The notes under the pieces are model-generated. The model was not told where the DNA came from. It saw nothing but the letters and a program-made list of their open reading frames with translations, and did no database searches. The translations under genes were made by a program, and so were the position numbers. This document shows positions 15,959-24,921 of a DNA stretch of 64,000 nucleotides, piece by piece; position 1 is the first letter of the stretch; each line of letters begins with the position of its first letter. The DNA is from Streptomyces flavofungini (GTDB taxonomy: Bacteria; Actinomycetota; Actinomycetes; Streptomycetales; Streptomycetaceae), in NCBI RefSeq assembly GCF_014650815.1, contig NZ_BMVR01000004.1, positions 620,001-684,000 on the forward strand, in the 5' to 3' direction.

Positions 15959-17167
15959 ATGCGCTTCCGCCACCCCGACGGGTCCACCGTCCACCTCGCG
16001 TACTGCACGAACGTCCACCCCGCCGAGACCCTCGACGGCGTCCTCGGCCAGCTCCGCGACCACTGCGAGCCCGTCCGCAAGCGACTCGGCCGCGACCGCA
16101 TCGGCATCGGCCTGTGGCTCGCCAAGGACGCCGCCCACGCCCTGGTCACCGACCCGGCCGCACTCCGCGGGCTGCGCGCCGAACTGGACCGGCGCGGCCT
16201 CGAAGTCGTCACCCTCAACGGCTTCCCCTATGAGGGCTTCGGCGCGGAAGAGGTCAAGTACCGCGTCTACAAGCCGGACTGGGCCGACCCCGAACGCCTC
16301 ACCCACACCACCGCCCTGGCCCGCGTCCTCGCCCAACTGCTGCCGGACGACGTCACCGAGGGCACCATCTCCACCCTTCCACTCGCCTGGCGCACCACCT
16401 TCGATGCCCCCCGCGCCGCCGAGGCCCGCACCGCCCTGGTCACGCTCGGCCAACGCCTGGACGCCCTCGCCGAACTGACCGGCAAATCCATCCGCGTCGG
16501 CCTCGAACCCGAACCGGGCTGCACCGTGGAGACCACCGGCGACGCCATTGCCCCCCTCACCGCGATCGGCCACGACCGCATCGGCATCTGTGTCGACACC
16601 TGTCATCTCGCCACCTCCTTCGAGGACCCGGGGACCGCGCTCGACGCCCTCGCCGTCGCGGGCATCCCCGTCGTCAAATCCCAGCTCTCCGCCGCCCTGC
16701 ACGCCGAACACCCCCACCTGCCGGACGTCCGCGAGGCCCTCGCCGCCTTCGACGAGCCCCGATTCCTGCACCAGACCCGCACCCTGCCCCAGGAGCCCGG
16801 CGGGGCCGCCGCCGGCGGGACCCTCGTCGCCACCGCCCTGCGCGGCACCGACGACCTCGGCGAGGCCCTCACCCGCGATGCCCTGCCCGACGCGGCGCCC
16901 TGGCGCGCCCACTTCCATGTCCCCCTGCACGCGCCTCCCGCCGCGCCCCTCACTTCCACGCTCCCCGTCCTGAAGGACACCCTCACCCGGCTCGTCGGCG
17001 GACCGCACCCCCGCACCCGCCACCTCGAAGTCGAGACCTACACCTGGCAGGCCCTCCCGCCCGAACTGCGCCCCCGCGCCCGCCCCCAGCTCGCCGACGG
17101 CATCGCCGCCGAACTCACCCTCGCCCGCGACCTGTTGACCGAGCTCGGCCTGAAGGAACTGCCATGA
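15959..17167 (+). CDS. eboE: Metabolite traffic protein EboE
   Basis: A 402-residue xylose-isomerase-like TIM barrel of the EboE family. Diagnostic blocks are HLAYCTNVHPAETLDGV at the N-terminus, TLNGFPYEGFG, VGLEPEPGCTVET and IGICVDTCHLATSFED (Asp/His metal site), and ending with EVETYTWQALPPEL. Only 3 bp separate it from EboB and its stop overlaps the EboF start (ATGA). The name reflects genetic evidence in cyanobacteria that the operon is needed for precursor export; the reaction is not established. Confidence 0.9.
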   Translation: MRFRHPDGSTVHLAYCTNVHPAETLDGVLGQLRDHCEPVRKRLGRDRIGIGLWLAKDAAHALVTDPAALRGLRAELDRRGLEVVTLNGFPYEGFGAEEVKYRVYKPDWADPERLTHTTALARVLAQLLPDDVTEGTISTLPLAWRTTFDAPRAAEARTALVTLGQRLDALAELTGKSIRVGLEPEPGCTVETTGDAIAPLTAIGHDRIGICVDTCHLATSFEDPGTALDALAVAGIPVVKSQLSAALHAEHPHLPDVREALAAFDEPRFLHQTRTLPQEPGGAAAGGTLVATALRGTDDLGEALTRDALPDAAPWRAHFHVPLHAPPAAPLTSTLPVLKDTLTRLVGGPHPRTRHLEVETYTWQALPPELRPRARPQLADGIAAELTLARDLLTELGLKELP

Positions 17168-18570
17168 CCTCTCCCGCCCCCGACACACAGCAGCCCAACC
17201 CGCTGCTCGTTCTCGACGTCGTCGGCCTCACCCCCCTGCTGCTCGATCACATGCCGCACCTCGCGGCCCTCGCCCGGTCCGGCTCCCGCGCGTCCCTGGG
17301 TACCGTGCTGCCCGCCGTCACCTGCGCCGCCCAGTCCACCTTCCTCACCGGCACCATGCCCGCCGAGCACGGCATCGTCGGCAACGGCTGGTACTTCCGC
17401 GAGCTCGGTGACGTCCTGCTGTGGCGCCAGCACAACGGCCTCGTCGCCGGCGACAAGCTGTGGGACGCCGCCCGCCGCGCGCACCCCGGCTACACCGTCG
17501 CCAACATCTGCTGGTGGTACGCGATGGGCGCCGACACTGACTTCACCATCACGCCCCGCCCCGTCTACTACGCCGACGGCCGCAAGGAACCCGACTGCTA
17601 CACCCGGCCCCCGGCCCTGCACGATGAACTCACCGAGAAGCTCGGCACGTTCCCCCTCTTCCACTTCTGGGGCCCGGGCGCCGACATCGTCTCCAGTCGC
17701 TGGATCGTCGATGCCACCCGTCACCTCCTCACCACCCGCAGGCCCGACCTGGCCCTGTGCTACCTCCCTCATCTCGACTACGACCTGCAGCGTTTCGGTC
17801 CCGACGACCCGCGCTCCCATCAGGCGGCCGCCGACCTGGACACGGCGCTGGCTCCGCTCCTGGACCAGGCGCGAGCAGAAGGCCGCACCGTCGTCGCGCT
17901 GTCCGAGTACGGCATCACCCGTGTCAGCCGTCCCGTCGACATCAACCGCGCCCTGCGCCGCGCCGGACTCCTGGACGTGCACACGCAGGACGGCATGGAA
18001 TACCTCGACCCGATGGCGTCCCGTGCCTTCGCCGTCGCCGACCACCAGATCGCGCACGTCTACGTCCGACGGCCCGAGGACCTGGAAGCCACCCGTGCCG
18101 CGCTCGCCGATCTGCCCGGCATCGAGCAACTCCTCGACGACGAAGGCAAGAAGGCCCACCATCTGGACCACCCGCGCTCCGGCGAGCTCGTCGCGGTCGC
18201 CGAACCCGACGCCTGGTTCACGTACTACTACTGGCTCGACGACGCCCGCGCGCCCGACTTCGCGCAGCTCGTCGAGATCCACCGCAAACCCGGCTACGAC
18301 CCCGTCGAGCTGTTCATGGATCCCGAGGACCCCTACGTCCGCCTCAAGGCCGCGGGCGCGCTGGCCCGCAAGAAGCTCGGCATGCGCTACCGCATGGCGG
18401 TCGTGCCCCTGGACCCCTCACCTATTCGCGGCAGCCATGGCCGCCTCCCCACGAGCGAAGACTCCGATTCCGGACCGCTCATTCTGTGCTCCACCCCCCA
18501 CGCCGTCACCGGCCGCGTCGCGGCCACCGATGTGAAATCGCTCCTGCTCCGCCTCGCCGGCCTGCACTGA
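17164..18570 (+). CDS. eboF: EboF-like alkaline phosphatase / nucleotide pyrophosphatase family protein
   Basis: A 468-residue phosphodiesterase of the alkaline-phosphatase superfamily. Metal ligand LVLDVVGL (residue ~15), catalytic Thr in LPAVTCAAQSTFLTG (~45), AEHGIVGNGWYFRE (~60), LPHLDYDLQRFG (~200) and LSEYGI (~245) are all in family order. There is no export signal, so it probably acts in the cytoplasm. It is the last gene of the coupled chain that starts with the inositol-phosphate-synthase-like gene, and is followed by a hairpin. It could remove or exchange a phosphate or nucleotide head group on the pathway product. Confidence 0.88.
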   Translation: MTSPAPDTQQPNPLLVLDVVGLTPLLLDHMPHLAALARSGSRASLGTVLPAVTCAAQSTFLTGTMPAEHGIVGNGWYFRELGDVLLWRQHNGLVAGDKLWDAARRAHPGYTVANICWWYAMGADTDFTITPRPVYYADGRKEPDCYTRPPALHDELTEKLGTFPLFHFWGPGADIVSSRWIVDATRHLLTTRRPDLALCYLPHLDYDLQRFGPDDPRSHQAAADLDTALAPLLDQARAEGRTVVALSEYGITRVSRPVDINRALRRAGLLDVHTQDGMEYLDPMASRAFAVADHQIAHVYVRRPEDLEATRAALADLPGIEQLLDDEGKKAHHLDHPRSGELVAVAEPDAWFTYYYWLDDARAPDFAQLVEIHRKPGYDPVELFMDPEDPYVRLKAAGALARKKLGMRYRMAVVPLDPSPIRGSHGRLPTSEDSDSGPLILCSTPHAVTGRVAATDVKSLLLRLAGLH

Positions 18571-18610
18571 GCGATCTGTCTCCACTGAACCAGAGGGCGC
18601 GGACCACGCC

Positions 18611-18640
18611 ATCAGGGTCCGCCCCGGACCTCACCCTGAT
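18611..18640 (+). terminator. Hairpin after the Ebo-like operon
   Basis: A nested stem: ATCAGGG (18611-18617) pairs with CCCTGAT (18634-18640), and inside it TCCG pairs with CGGA. It lies 40 bp after the EboF stop and 67 bp before the next gene. It could be a partial terminator, leaving the isomerase gene with its own or read-through expression. Confidence 0.45.
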
Positions 18641-18707
18641 CCGCTATTCGAACTGATCCCTGATCAGGCCCCGACCCCTGAACCCGAACCCAGCCAGGGA
18701 GAACCGC

Positions 18708-19775
18708 ATGAGCCGCAAGCACACCCCGGACGACCCCGAGCTCGCCCACAGACTCAGCCGACGCGGCATGCTCGGTGTCGCCGCGGGCACCACCGCGGCC
18801 GCACTCGTCGGCACCGTCGCCGCCACGGCACCCGCCGCCGCGGCGGCGGACACCGCAGCTCAGACGCACGGCAAGGGCCGCGGCCGCCCCGTCCTGCCGC
18901 CGGGCCGCCTCGGCATCCAGCTCTACAGCCTCCGTGACCGGGTCTCCACCGCCGGATTCGCCACTGTGTTCAGCGAGTTGGAGCGCTACGGCTACGACGA
19001 GATCGAGTTCGCCGGATACACCCAGGGCTCCGCGGGCCCCATCACGCTCGCACAGCTCAAGCAACTCGCCCACGACCACGGACTGAACCCGATCGGCAGC
19101 CACGTCGGCTACTACGACAACGGCAACCCGAACGCGTACACGTTCGCGCAGAACCTCACCAAGGTCCTCGACGACGCCGAAGCGCTCGGCCTCAAACACA
19201 TCGGGACCGCGTCGGGCCCCTTCCGCTACGGCTCGACCGTCGACGCGTGGAAGCGGGCCGCCGAGGACTTCAACACGTACGGCGAAGCGGCACGCGCGCG
19301 GGGGATGAAGTTCTACCAGCACAACCACGCCGAGGAGTTCTCCTTCGCCACGGACAAGCCGAGCGTGCGCCTCTACGACGTGCTGCTGGCCGAGACCGAC
19401 CCGGACCATGTGTTCCTGGAGCTGGACATCTACTGGGCGTACTCCGCGCAGTTCCGCTTCGGCAAGCAGGTGGACGGCACACCGCGGCCCTTCGACCCGC
19501 TGGACTACGTCCTCAAGCGACCGCACCGCTACCCGCTGTTCCACGTCAAGGACGGCATCCGGGACGACTCAGCCCGGGACGGCTACCGCATGTCGGACGT
19601 CGGCGACGGAGACATCGACTACAAGAGGTTCCTGTCCAAGGTGACCGCCCGCACCCATAACGGACGCCGCTACCACCACTGGCAGGCCGAGCACGACAAC
19701 CCGGTCGAGTCTTACGCGTTCGCCCGCAAGTCCAGCGCGCACCTGCACTCCCTGCGGGAGCGCTGCGGCGACTGA
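18708..19775 (+). CDS. Tat-exported sugar phosphate isomerase/epimerase-like TIM barrel
   Basis: A 355-residue protein with a twin-arginine signal (LSRRGMLGVAAGTTAAALVG, residues ~22-41, then Ala-rich cleavage region). The mature TIM barrel begins GRLGIQLYSLRDRV. Family blocks include GYDEIEFAGYTQG, LNPIGSHVGYYD, KFYQHNHAEEF, FLELDIYWAY and YPLFHVKDGIRDD. The start follows AGGGAGAA. Exported isomerase-like proteins are often neighbours of ThuA/DUF1080 and Gfo/Idh/MocA enzymes, so it may belong to the glycoside-oxidation theme. It ends in a strong terminator shared with the convergent antiporter gene. Confidence 0.92.
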   Translation: MSRKHTPDDPELAHRLSRRGMLGVAAGTTAAALVGTVAATAPAAAAADTAAQTHGKGRGRPVLPPGRLGIQLYSLRDRVSTAGFATVFSELERYGYDEIEFAGYTQGSAGPITLAQLKQLAHDHGLNPIGSHVGYYDNGNPNAYTFAQNLTKVLDDAEALGLKHIGTASGPFRYGSTVDAWKRAAEDFNTYGEAARARGMKFYQHNHAEEFSFATDKPSVRLYDVLLAETDPDHVFLELDIYWAYSAQFRFGKQVDGTPRPFDPLDYVLKRPHRYPLFHVKDGIRDDSARDGYRMSDVGDGDIDYKRFLSKVTARTHNGRRYHHWQAEHDNPVESYAFARKSSAHLHSLRERCGD

Positions 19776-19783
19776 GCGTCCAC

Positions 19784-19830
19784 GGGGGAGGGGTGTTGCC
19801 CGCCGGTCCGGCGGGCAACACCCCTCCCCC
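19784..19830. terminator. Bidirectional terminator between convergent genes
   Basis: 23 bases (19784-19806, GGGGGAGGGGTG...) are perfectly mirrored at 19808-19830, leaving one central base; in practice a ~20-bp stem with a small CGGTCCG loop. It stands 8 bp after the isomerase stop and 33 bp before the stop of the antiporter gene on the other strand, so it can end transcription from both sides. Confidence 0.88.
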
Positions 19831-19862
19831 TGGAACAACCGGCCTGGTGCACCGGCTGGACG

Positions 19863-21251
19863 TCACACCGTGACGGCACGCTCGCGTGGCAGCTGCGGCT
19901 GGTGCAGCAGCAGTGACAGGGCCGCCGCGAGCAGCGACACCGCACCGGCCATCACGTAGGCGCCGACGTAGCCCCAGGAGTCCACGACCATCGCGCCCAG
20001 GCCGCCTCCGAAGAGGCCGCTGACGAGCTTCGCGCTGTAGACCATGCCGTAGTTGGACGCGTTGTTGTTCTCTCCGAAGTAGTCGGGGACGAGCGCGGCG
20101 AACAGGGGATAGAACGCGCCGCCGGCGAAGCCGGACAGGAACGCGAAGACCAGGAACAGCGGCTGGTTGTGCATTTCGCCCGCCCACAGGACGCCGAACT
20201 GCGCGACGGCCAGGGCCAGACAGACGTACGTGAGGGTCGGCCGACGGCCGAGGCGGTCGGAGAGCCAGCCCACCACGCCCCGCCCGGTGCCATTGATCAC
20301 CGACATGACGCCCATCGAGGACGCCGCGATAAGCGGGCCGAAGCCCATGTCCTTGGCGAACGGCACCTGGAAGGAGATCCCGAAGATCGACACTCCGGCG
20401 CAGCAGAGCATGCACACCCACATCAGCGGCACGACACCGGTGCGTAACGCCTCTCCAGGAGTGAACTGTCGTACTGCCGGAGGGTTCTTGGCGAGCGCCA
20501 CGGCGATGCGGGAGTCACCGCCGGGCCGCAGCGGATCGACCTCGGCGGGCCACCAGTTCTTCGGCGGGTCCTTGAAGAACAGGCCCGCCACCAGGGTCAC
20601 GGCGAGCACATAGAAGCCGACGAGATCCAGCACCGTACGGTAGTTGGAGGTGTCGAAGCCGTACGAGAACAAGAAGATGAAAGGCACCGCTCCGTAGGCG
20701 AACCCTCCGTTGACGAAGCCCGTCTTGCCGCCGCGCCGCTCGGGGTACCACTTGCCGACCATGTTCACGCACGTCGAGTAGATCAGCCCGGAGCCGACCC
20801 CGCCGAGCAGGCCGAAGCCGACCATCGCCGCCGCCACGTTGGGTGCGTGACTGAGGCTGACGAACCCGAGCAGGGACAGGAAGGATCCCGTCAACATGGC
20901 CTTGCGGCTGCTCAGGACGCCCTTCTCACGCAGTTTCCCGGCGGGGAAGGAGACGCCCGCCTGAAAGAAGATCCACACGCTAAGGACCCAGAAGGTGTTC
21001 GACGACGACCAGTGGTGCGCCGCGGACAGGGTGTCCTCGGCGGCTCCGTAGGCGTACTCGAAGACACTGATGGCGATCATGGCCACCCAGGGGAGGACGA
21101 CCATCGTCCAGCGCGGGCGGCCGAGGATGTCCCGGTCGCTCTCGCCGATGCGGTAGACGCGTCCGCGCGCGTCCGTGACCTCCTGGTACTTCTTGTACGA
21201 CGCGTCCGCGCGGCCGGACGCGCCGCTTGCGGCGAAGGGCTCCGCCGTCAT
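19863..21251 (-). CDS. OFA-family MFS antiporter (oxalate/formate type), copy 1, with TTA codon
   Basis: A 462-residue major facilitator of the oxalate:formate antiporter family, with about 12 hydrophobic segments and family blocks RPRWTMVVLPWVAM, GVGSGLIYSTCVNMVGKWYPERRG, VINGTGRGVVGWLSDRLGR and FFGENNNASNYGMVY-like (DYFGENNNASNYG). The ATG at 21251 lies 1 bp after the upstream stop and behind GAGGAG; a GTG at 21269 is possible but overlaps the neighbour. A TTA codon occurs at codon 269, so translation may depend on the bldA tRNA. It is a close paralogue of the next gene and probably exchanges oxalate for formate or another carboxylate. Confidence 0.92.
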   Translation of the reverse strand: MTAEPFAASGASGRADASYKKYQEVTDARGRVYRIGESDRDILGRPRWTMVVLPWVAMIAISVFEYAYGAAEDTLSAAHHWSSSNTFWVLSVWIFFQAGVSFPAGKLREKGVLSSRKAMLTGSFLSLLGFVSLSHAPNVAAAMVGFGLLGGVGSGLIYSTCVNMVGKWYPERRGGKTGFVNGGFAYGAVPFIFLFSYGFDTSNYRTVLDLVGFYVLAVTLVAGLFFKDPPKNWWPAEVDPLRPGGDSRIAVALAKNPPAVRQFTPGEALRTGVVPLMWVCMLCCAGVSIFGISFQVPFAKDMGFGPLIAASSMGVMSVINGTGRGVVGWLSDRLGRRPTLTYVCLALAVAQFGVLWAGEMHNQPLFLVFAFLSGFAGGAFYPLFAALVPDYFGENNNASNYGMVYSAKLVSGLFGGGLGAMVVDSWGYVGAYVMAGAVSLLAAALSLLLHQPQLPRERAVTV

Positions 21252-21252
21252 A

Positions 21253-22641
21253 TCAAGCCATCTCCTCACCGAGGGGTTGCGGGTTGGGATTGATGTCCTT
21301 GGGGTTCGGCCTGCCCGGCTGCGTCAGGAAGAGCGCGACGAAGCCGGCGAACAGGGATATGGATCCGGCGAGGGTGAACGCTCCGGTGTGGCCCCAGTTG
21401 CTCACCACCACGGCGCCCATGCCGGAGCCGAGAAGGCCGGAGACCAGCTTCGAGCTGTAGACCAGGCCGTAGTTGGAGGCGTTGTTGTTCTCTCCGAAGT
21501 AGTCCGCCGTCATGGCCGCGAACATCGGGAAGATGGCGCCGCCGCCGAAACCGGAGATGCTGGAGAAGATCAGGAACATCGGGAGGTTCTTGATCTCGGC
21601 GGACCAGAGGATGCCGTACTGCGACAGGCCGAGGACGATGCAGACGAAGATCAGGCATCGCTTGCGTCCGTAGCGGTCCGACAGCCAGCCGATGACACCC
21701 CGCCCGGTGCCGTTGACGATGGCCTTCAGGGACATCGCCGTGGCGACGATTCCGCCCGCGAAACCGGCGTCCTCACCGATGTCCACCTGGAACGCGATGC
21801 CGAAGATGTTCACACCCGAGGTGCACAGCAGACAGAACCACATCAGCCCGACCCGGCCGGTCTGCCAGGCCTCCTTGGGCGTGTACTGCCGCACGGCGGG
21901 CGGGTTCATCCGCAGGGCGCGCCGGGCCCGTGGGTCGTCAGGCGGCCGCAGTGGGTCCACGTCGGCGGGCCACCAGTTCTTCGGCGGGTCCTGGAAGAAG
22001 TAGCCCGCCACGGCGACCATGGTGGCCAGGAAGAGACCCACCGACACCAGCACCCAACGGAAGTTGGTCAGGTCCATGAAGCCGGTGAAGATGAAGACGA
22101 ACGGCACCGAGCCGTAGGCGAAGCCGCCGTTGACGAAGCCGGTCTTGCCGCCCTTGCGTTCCGGATACCACTTGCCGACCATGTTCACGCAGGTCGCGTA
22201 CACCATGCCGGCGCCCATGCCGCTGAACATGCCGAACCCGATGTAGGCGACGACCACATGAGGTGCCAAGGCAAGCGATAGGTATCCCAAGAGGGTGCCG
22301 CACGCGCCGATCATCATCGCCCACCGGGCCGGTAGCTTCCCGCTCTCGCGGAGCTTGCCCGCCGGGAAGGCCACCGCCGCCTGGAAGAAGACCCAGACGC
22401 CCAGCATCCAGAAGATGTGCAGACTACTCCAGTGGTGCGCGGTGTGCAGCGTGTCCTCGGCGGAGGCGAACGCGTACTCGGCCGAGCTGATGCCCATCAT
22501 GCCCACCCACGGCAGGATGACCATCCACTTGCGTTTGCGGCCCATGATGTCGATGTCGGTCTCGCCGACCCGGTACATCCGGCCGTTGCTGTCCGTCACC
22601 TCCCGGTAGGGGACAGGCCTGGCAATGTCGGTTGTCGTCAT
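21253..22641 (-). CDS. OFA-family MFS antiporter (oxalate/formate type), copy 2
   Basis: A 462-residue paralogue of the downstream antiporter, of identical length when the ATG at 22641 is used (a GTG at 22653 is less likely because AAGGGG abuts it). Shared blocks: MGRKRKWMVILPWVGM, GMGAGMVYATCVNMVGKWYPERKG, VNGTGRGVIGWLSDRYGR and DYFGENNNASNYGLVYSSKLVSG. It lacks TTA codons. The pair is an evident tandem duplication. Lying beside formyl-CoA transferase and an oxalyl-CoA decarboxylase-like enzyme, oxalate uptake with formate release is the natural role. Confidence 0.93.
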   Translation of the reverse strand: MTTTDIARPVPYREVTDSNGRMYRVGETDIDIMGRKRKWMVILPWVGMMGISSAEYAFASAEDTLHTAHHWSSLHIFWMLGVWVFFQAAVAFPAGKLRESGKLPARWAMMIGACGTLLGYLSLALAPHVVVAYIGFGMFSGMGAGMVYATCVNMVGKWYPERKGGKTGFVNGGFAYGSVPFVFIFTGFMDLTNFRWVLVSVGLFLATMVAVAGYFFQDPPKNWWPADVDPLRPPDDPRARRALRMNPPAVRQYTPKEAWQTGRVGLMWFCLLCTSGVNIFGIAFQVDIGEDAGFAGGIVATAMSLKAIVNGTGRGVIGWLSDRYGRKRCLIFVCIVLGLSQYGILWSAEIKNLPMFLIFSSISGFGGGAIFPMFAAMTADYFGENNNASNYGLVYSSKLVSGLLGSGMGAVVVSNWGHTGAFTLAGSISLFAGFVALFLTQPGRPNPKDINPNPQPLGEEMA

Positions 22642-22723
22642 GTCACTCAGCACCCCTTGCGTCGAAAAGTTCCTGGCCAGCGCCCCCTGTCCAATCCCTT
22701 TCGTGCGCGTACGGGCTCCGGGC

Positions 22724-22746
22724 CGGCCGACGCGAACCGTCGGCCG
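22724..22746 (-). terminator. Hairpin terminator after the acyl-CoA ligase operon
   Basis: A perfect 9-bp stem (CGGCCGACG / CGTCGGCCG) with a CGAAC loop lies 18 bp downstream of the acyl-CoA ligase stop on the minus strand and before the antiporter pair. The two blocks are therefore probably separate transcripts. Confidence 0.55.
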
Positions 22747-22764
22747 CCCCGTGCGCCGGTCATG

Positions 22765-24921
22765 TCATCCGTCGCTCCCAAGGAGTCCTGCGGCGCGCGC
22801 CCAGCGGTACTTCGCGCCGAGCGCGGCGACCGGCTTCTCGGTCGTGTACGGGTAGGCCACGACCCCCCGCTCGAAGAGGTACTGGCAGGCCTCCTCCACC
22901 TCGACGTCGCCCGCGAGCGACGCGACGACGGGCTTGTCGATTCCCCGCTCACGGAACTCCGCGATCACGCGGGCCGTTAGTTCGGCAAAGACCATGGGAG
23001 GGGTGACGATGGTGTGCCAGTAGCCCAGTACGAGCGCGTGGATGCGCGGATCCTCCAGGCCGAGCCGGATCGTCGCCTCGTACGTCGAGGGGGGCTCGCC
23101 GCCGGTGATGTCGACGGGGTTGCCCGCGGCGCCGAACGGCGGGATGAACTCGCGGAAGGCCGCGTCCAGGTCGGGCGGGATGTCCATCAGCTTCAGGCCG
23201 TTGTCCGTCACCGCGTCGGAGAGCAGCACGCCCGACCCGCCCGCCCCGGTGATGATGACGACGTTGTCACCCTGGGGCGCCGGAAGAACCGGCAGCGCCC
23301 GCGCGTACTCCAGCATTTCGTTCAGCCCCGGGGCCCGGATGACACCGGCCTGCCGCAGGATGTCGTCGTAGACGGCGTCGTCGCCCGCGAGCGCCCCCGT
23401 GTGCGATCCGGCGGCTCTGGCTCCCGCGGCCGTCCGGCCCGCCTTGAGGACCACCACCGGCTTCTTCGGCACGGTGGCCCGCGCGGCCTCCACGAACGCC
23501 CGGCCGTCCTTGAGGTCTTCCAAGTGCATGGCGATGCACTGGGTGTGGGGATCCTCGCCGAACCACGTCAGCAGGTCGTCCTCATCGAGGTCCGCCTTGT
23601 TGCCGAGCCCGACGATCGCCGAGACACCCGTCTTCGTCGTGCGGGCGAAGCCCAGGATCGCCATCCCGATGCCACCGGACTGCGAGGTGAGCGCCACCCC
23701 GCCCTTCACGTCGTACGGCGTGCAGAACGTGGCGCACAGGTCGTGCCACGTCGAGTAGTAGCCGTAGATGTTCGGCCCGAGCAGCCGCACGCCGTGCCGC
23801 TCGCCGATCGCCACGATCTCGTCCTGGAGGGCCTGTTCACCGGTCTCGGCGAACCCCGAGGGAATGAGGACCGCGTTCGGGACGCCCTTGCGTCCGACCT
23901 CCTCAAGAGCGGACGCGACGAACTTGGCGGGGATCGCGAAGACCGCCACATCCACCTCACCAGGGACGTCCGTCACACTCTTGTACGCCTTGCGGCCCAG
24001 AATGTCATCGGCCCGGGGGTTCACCGGATGGATCTCCCCGGAGAAGCCGCCGTCGATGAGGTTGCGCATCACCGAATTGCCGATCTTGCCGGGCTCGTTG
24101 GAGGCGCCGATCACGGCGACCGAGCGGGGCCGCATCAGACGCCGCATCGAAGCCAGCATCTGCGCGCGCGTGTACGTGCGCCGCTCCTTGGGCGCGTCCG
24201 TGGCGAGGATGACGCGGATGTCAGCGGCGATCGCGCCCTGCGGGGTCGCGATGACCGGGTTGAGGTCGACCTCCGCGATCTCGGGGAAGTCGGTGACCAA
24301 CTCGGACACGCGGCGTATCTGCTCGGCCAGCGCCCACCGGTCCACGCCGGGCGCGCCCCGCACGCCGCGCAGGACCTCGGCCGCCCGGATCGAGTCGAGC
24401 ATCGAGCGGGCCTCGTCGGCGTCGACGGGCGCGAGGCGGAACGTGACGTCCTTGAGGACCTCCACCAGGACGCCGCCCAGACCGAACGCGACGACCTTCC
24501 CGAACGTCGGATCGGTGACCGCCCCGACGATCACCTCCTGGGCGCCGGGACCCGACGGCAGCAACTCCTGCACCTGCACGCCGTCGATGCGCGCCGCGGG
24601 CGCGTAGGCACGCGCGTTGGCGACGATCTGGTGGAAGGTGTCCCGCACGGCCGCGGCGCCCTCCACGCCCACGACCACGCCGCCCGCGTCGGTCTTGTGC
24701 AGGATGTCCGGCGACACGATCTTCATGACGACGGGCCCCGAGAAGCGCGCCGCGCACGCCACCGCCGCGTCGACGTCCCGCGCCAGCTCCTCCCCGGGGA
24801 CGGCGATGCCGTACGCGTCCGCGAGGACCTTGCCCTCCGGCGCCGTGAGCGACGTACGCCTCTGTTCGCGCACGGAGTCAAGGAGCGCGCGCACTCGCTC
24901 CTTGCGGTCTTCGGCCAGCAA
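22765..24921 (-). CDS. NDP-forming acyl-CoA ligase (acetate-CoA ligase family)
   Basis: A 718-residue fused ligase that couples acid, CoA and NTP. Domain order is ATP-grasp first (residues ~20-240, with VVMKIVSPDILHKTDAGGV), then CoA-binding (RPRSVAVIGASNEPGKIGNSV, ~265-390), then the succinyl-CoA-ligase-like flavodoxin domain with the phosphohistidine block GSHTGALAGDD (~545). It begins with TTG directly after the formyl-CoA transferase stop (TGA-TTG), with GGAG upstream, so it is in one operon with the two oxalate genes. It could activate acetate, formate or oxalate, or run backwards to make NTP; the substrate is not visible. Confidence 0.9.
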   Translation of the reverse strand: MLAEDRKERVRALLDSVREQRRTSLTAPEGKVLADAYGIAVPGEELARDVDAAVACAARFSGPVVMKIVSPDILHKTDAGGVVVGVEGAAAVRDTFHQIVANARAYAPAARIDGVQVQELLPSGPGAQEVIVGAVTDPTFGKVVAFGLGGVLVEVLKDVTFRLAPVDADEARSMLDSIRAAEVLRGVRGAPGVDRWALAEQIRRVSELVTDFPEIAEVDLNPVIATPQGAIAADIRVILATDAPKERRTYTRAQMLASMRRLMRPRSVAVIGASNEPGKIGNSVMRNLIDGGFSGEIHPVNPRADDILGRKAYKSVTDVPGEVDVAVFAIPAKFVASALEEVGRKGVPNAVLIPSGFAETGEQALQDEIVAIGERHGVRLLGPNIYGYYSTWHDLCATFCTPYDVKGGVALTSQSGGIGMAILGFARTTKTGVSAIVGLGNKADLDEDDLLTWFGEDPHTQCIAMHLEDLKDGRAFVEAARATVPKKPVVVLKAGRTAAGARAAGSHTGALAGDDAVYDDILRQAGVIRAPGLNEMLEYARALPVLPAPQGDNVVIITGAGGSGVLLSDAVTDNGLKLMDIPPDLDAAFREFIPPFGAAGNPVDITGGEPPSTYEATIRLGLEDPRIHALVLGYWHTIVTPPMVFAELTARVIAEFRERGIDKPVVASLAGDVEVEEACQYLFERGVVAYPYTTEKPVAALGAKYRWARAAGLLGSDG

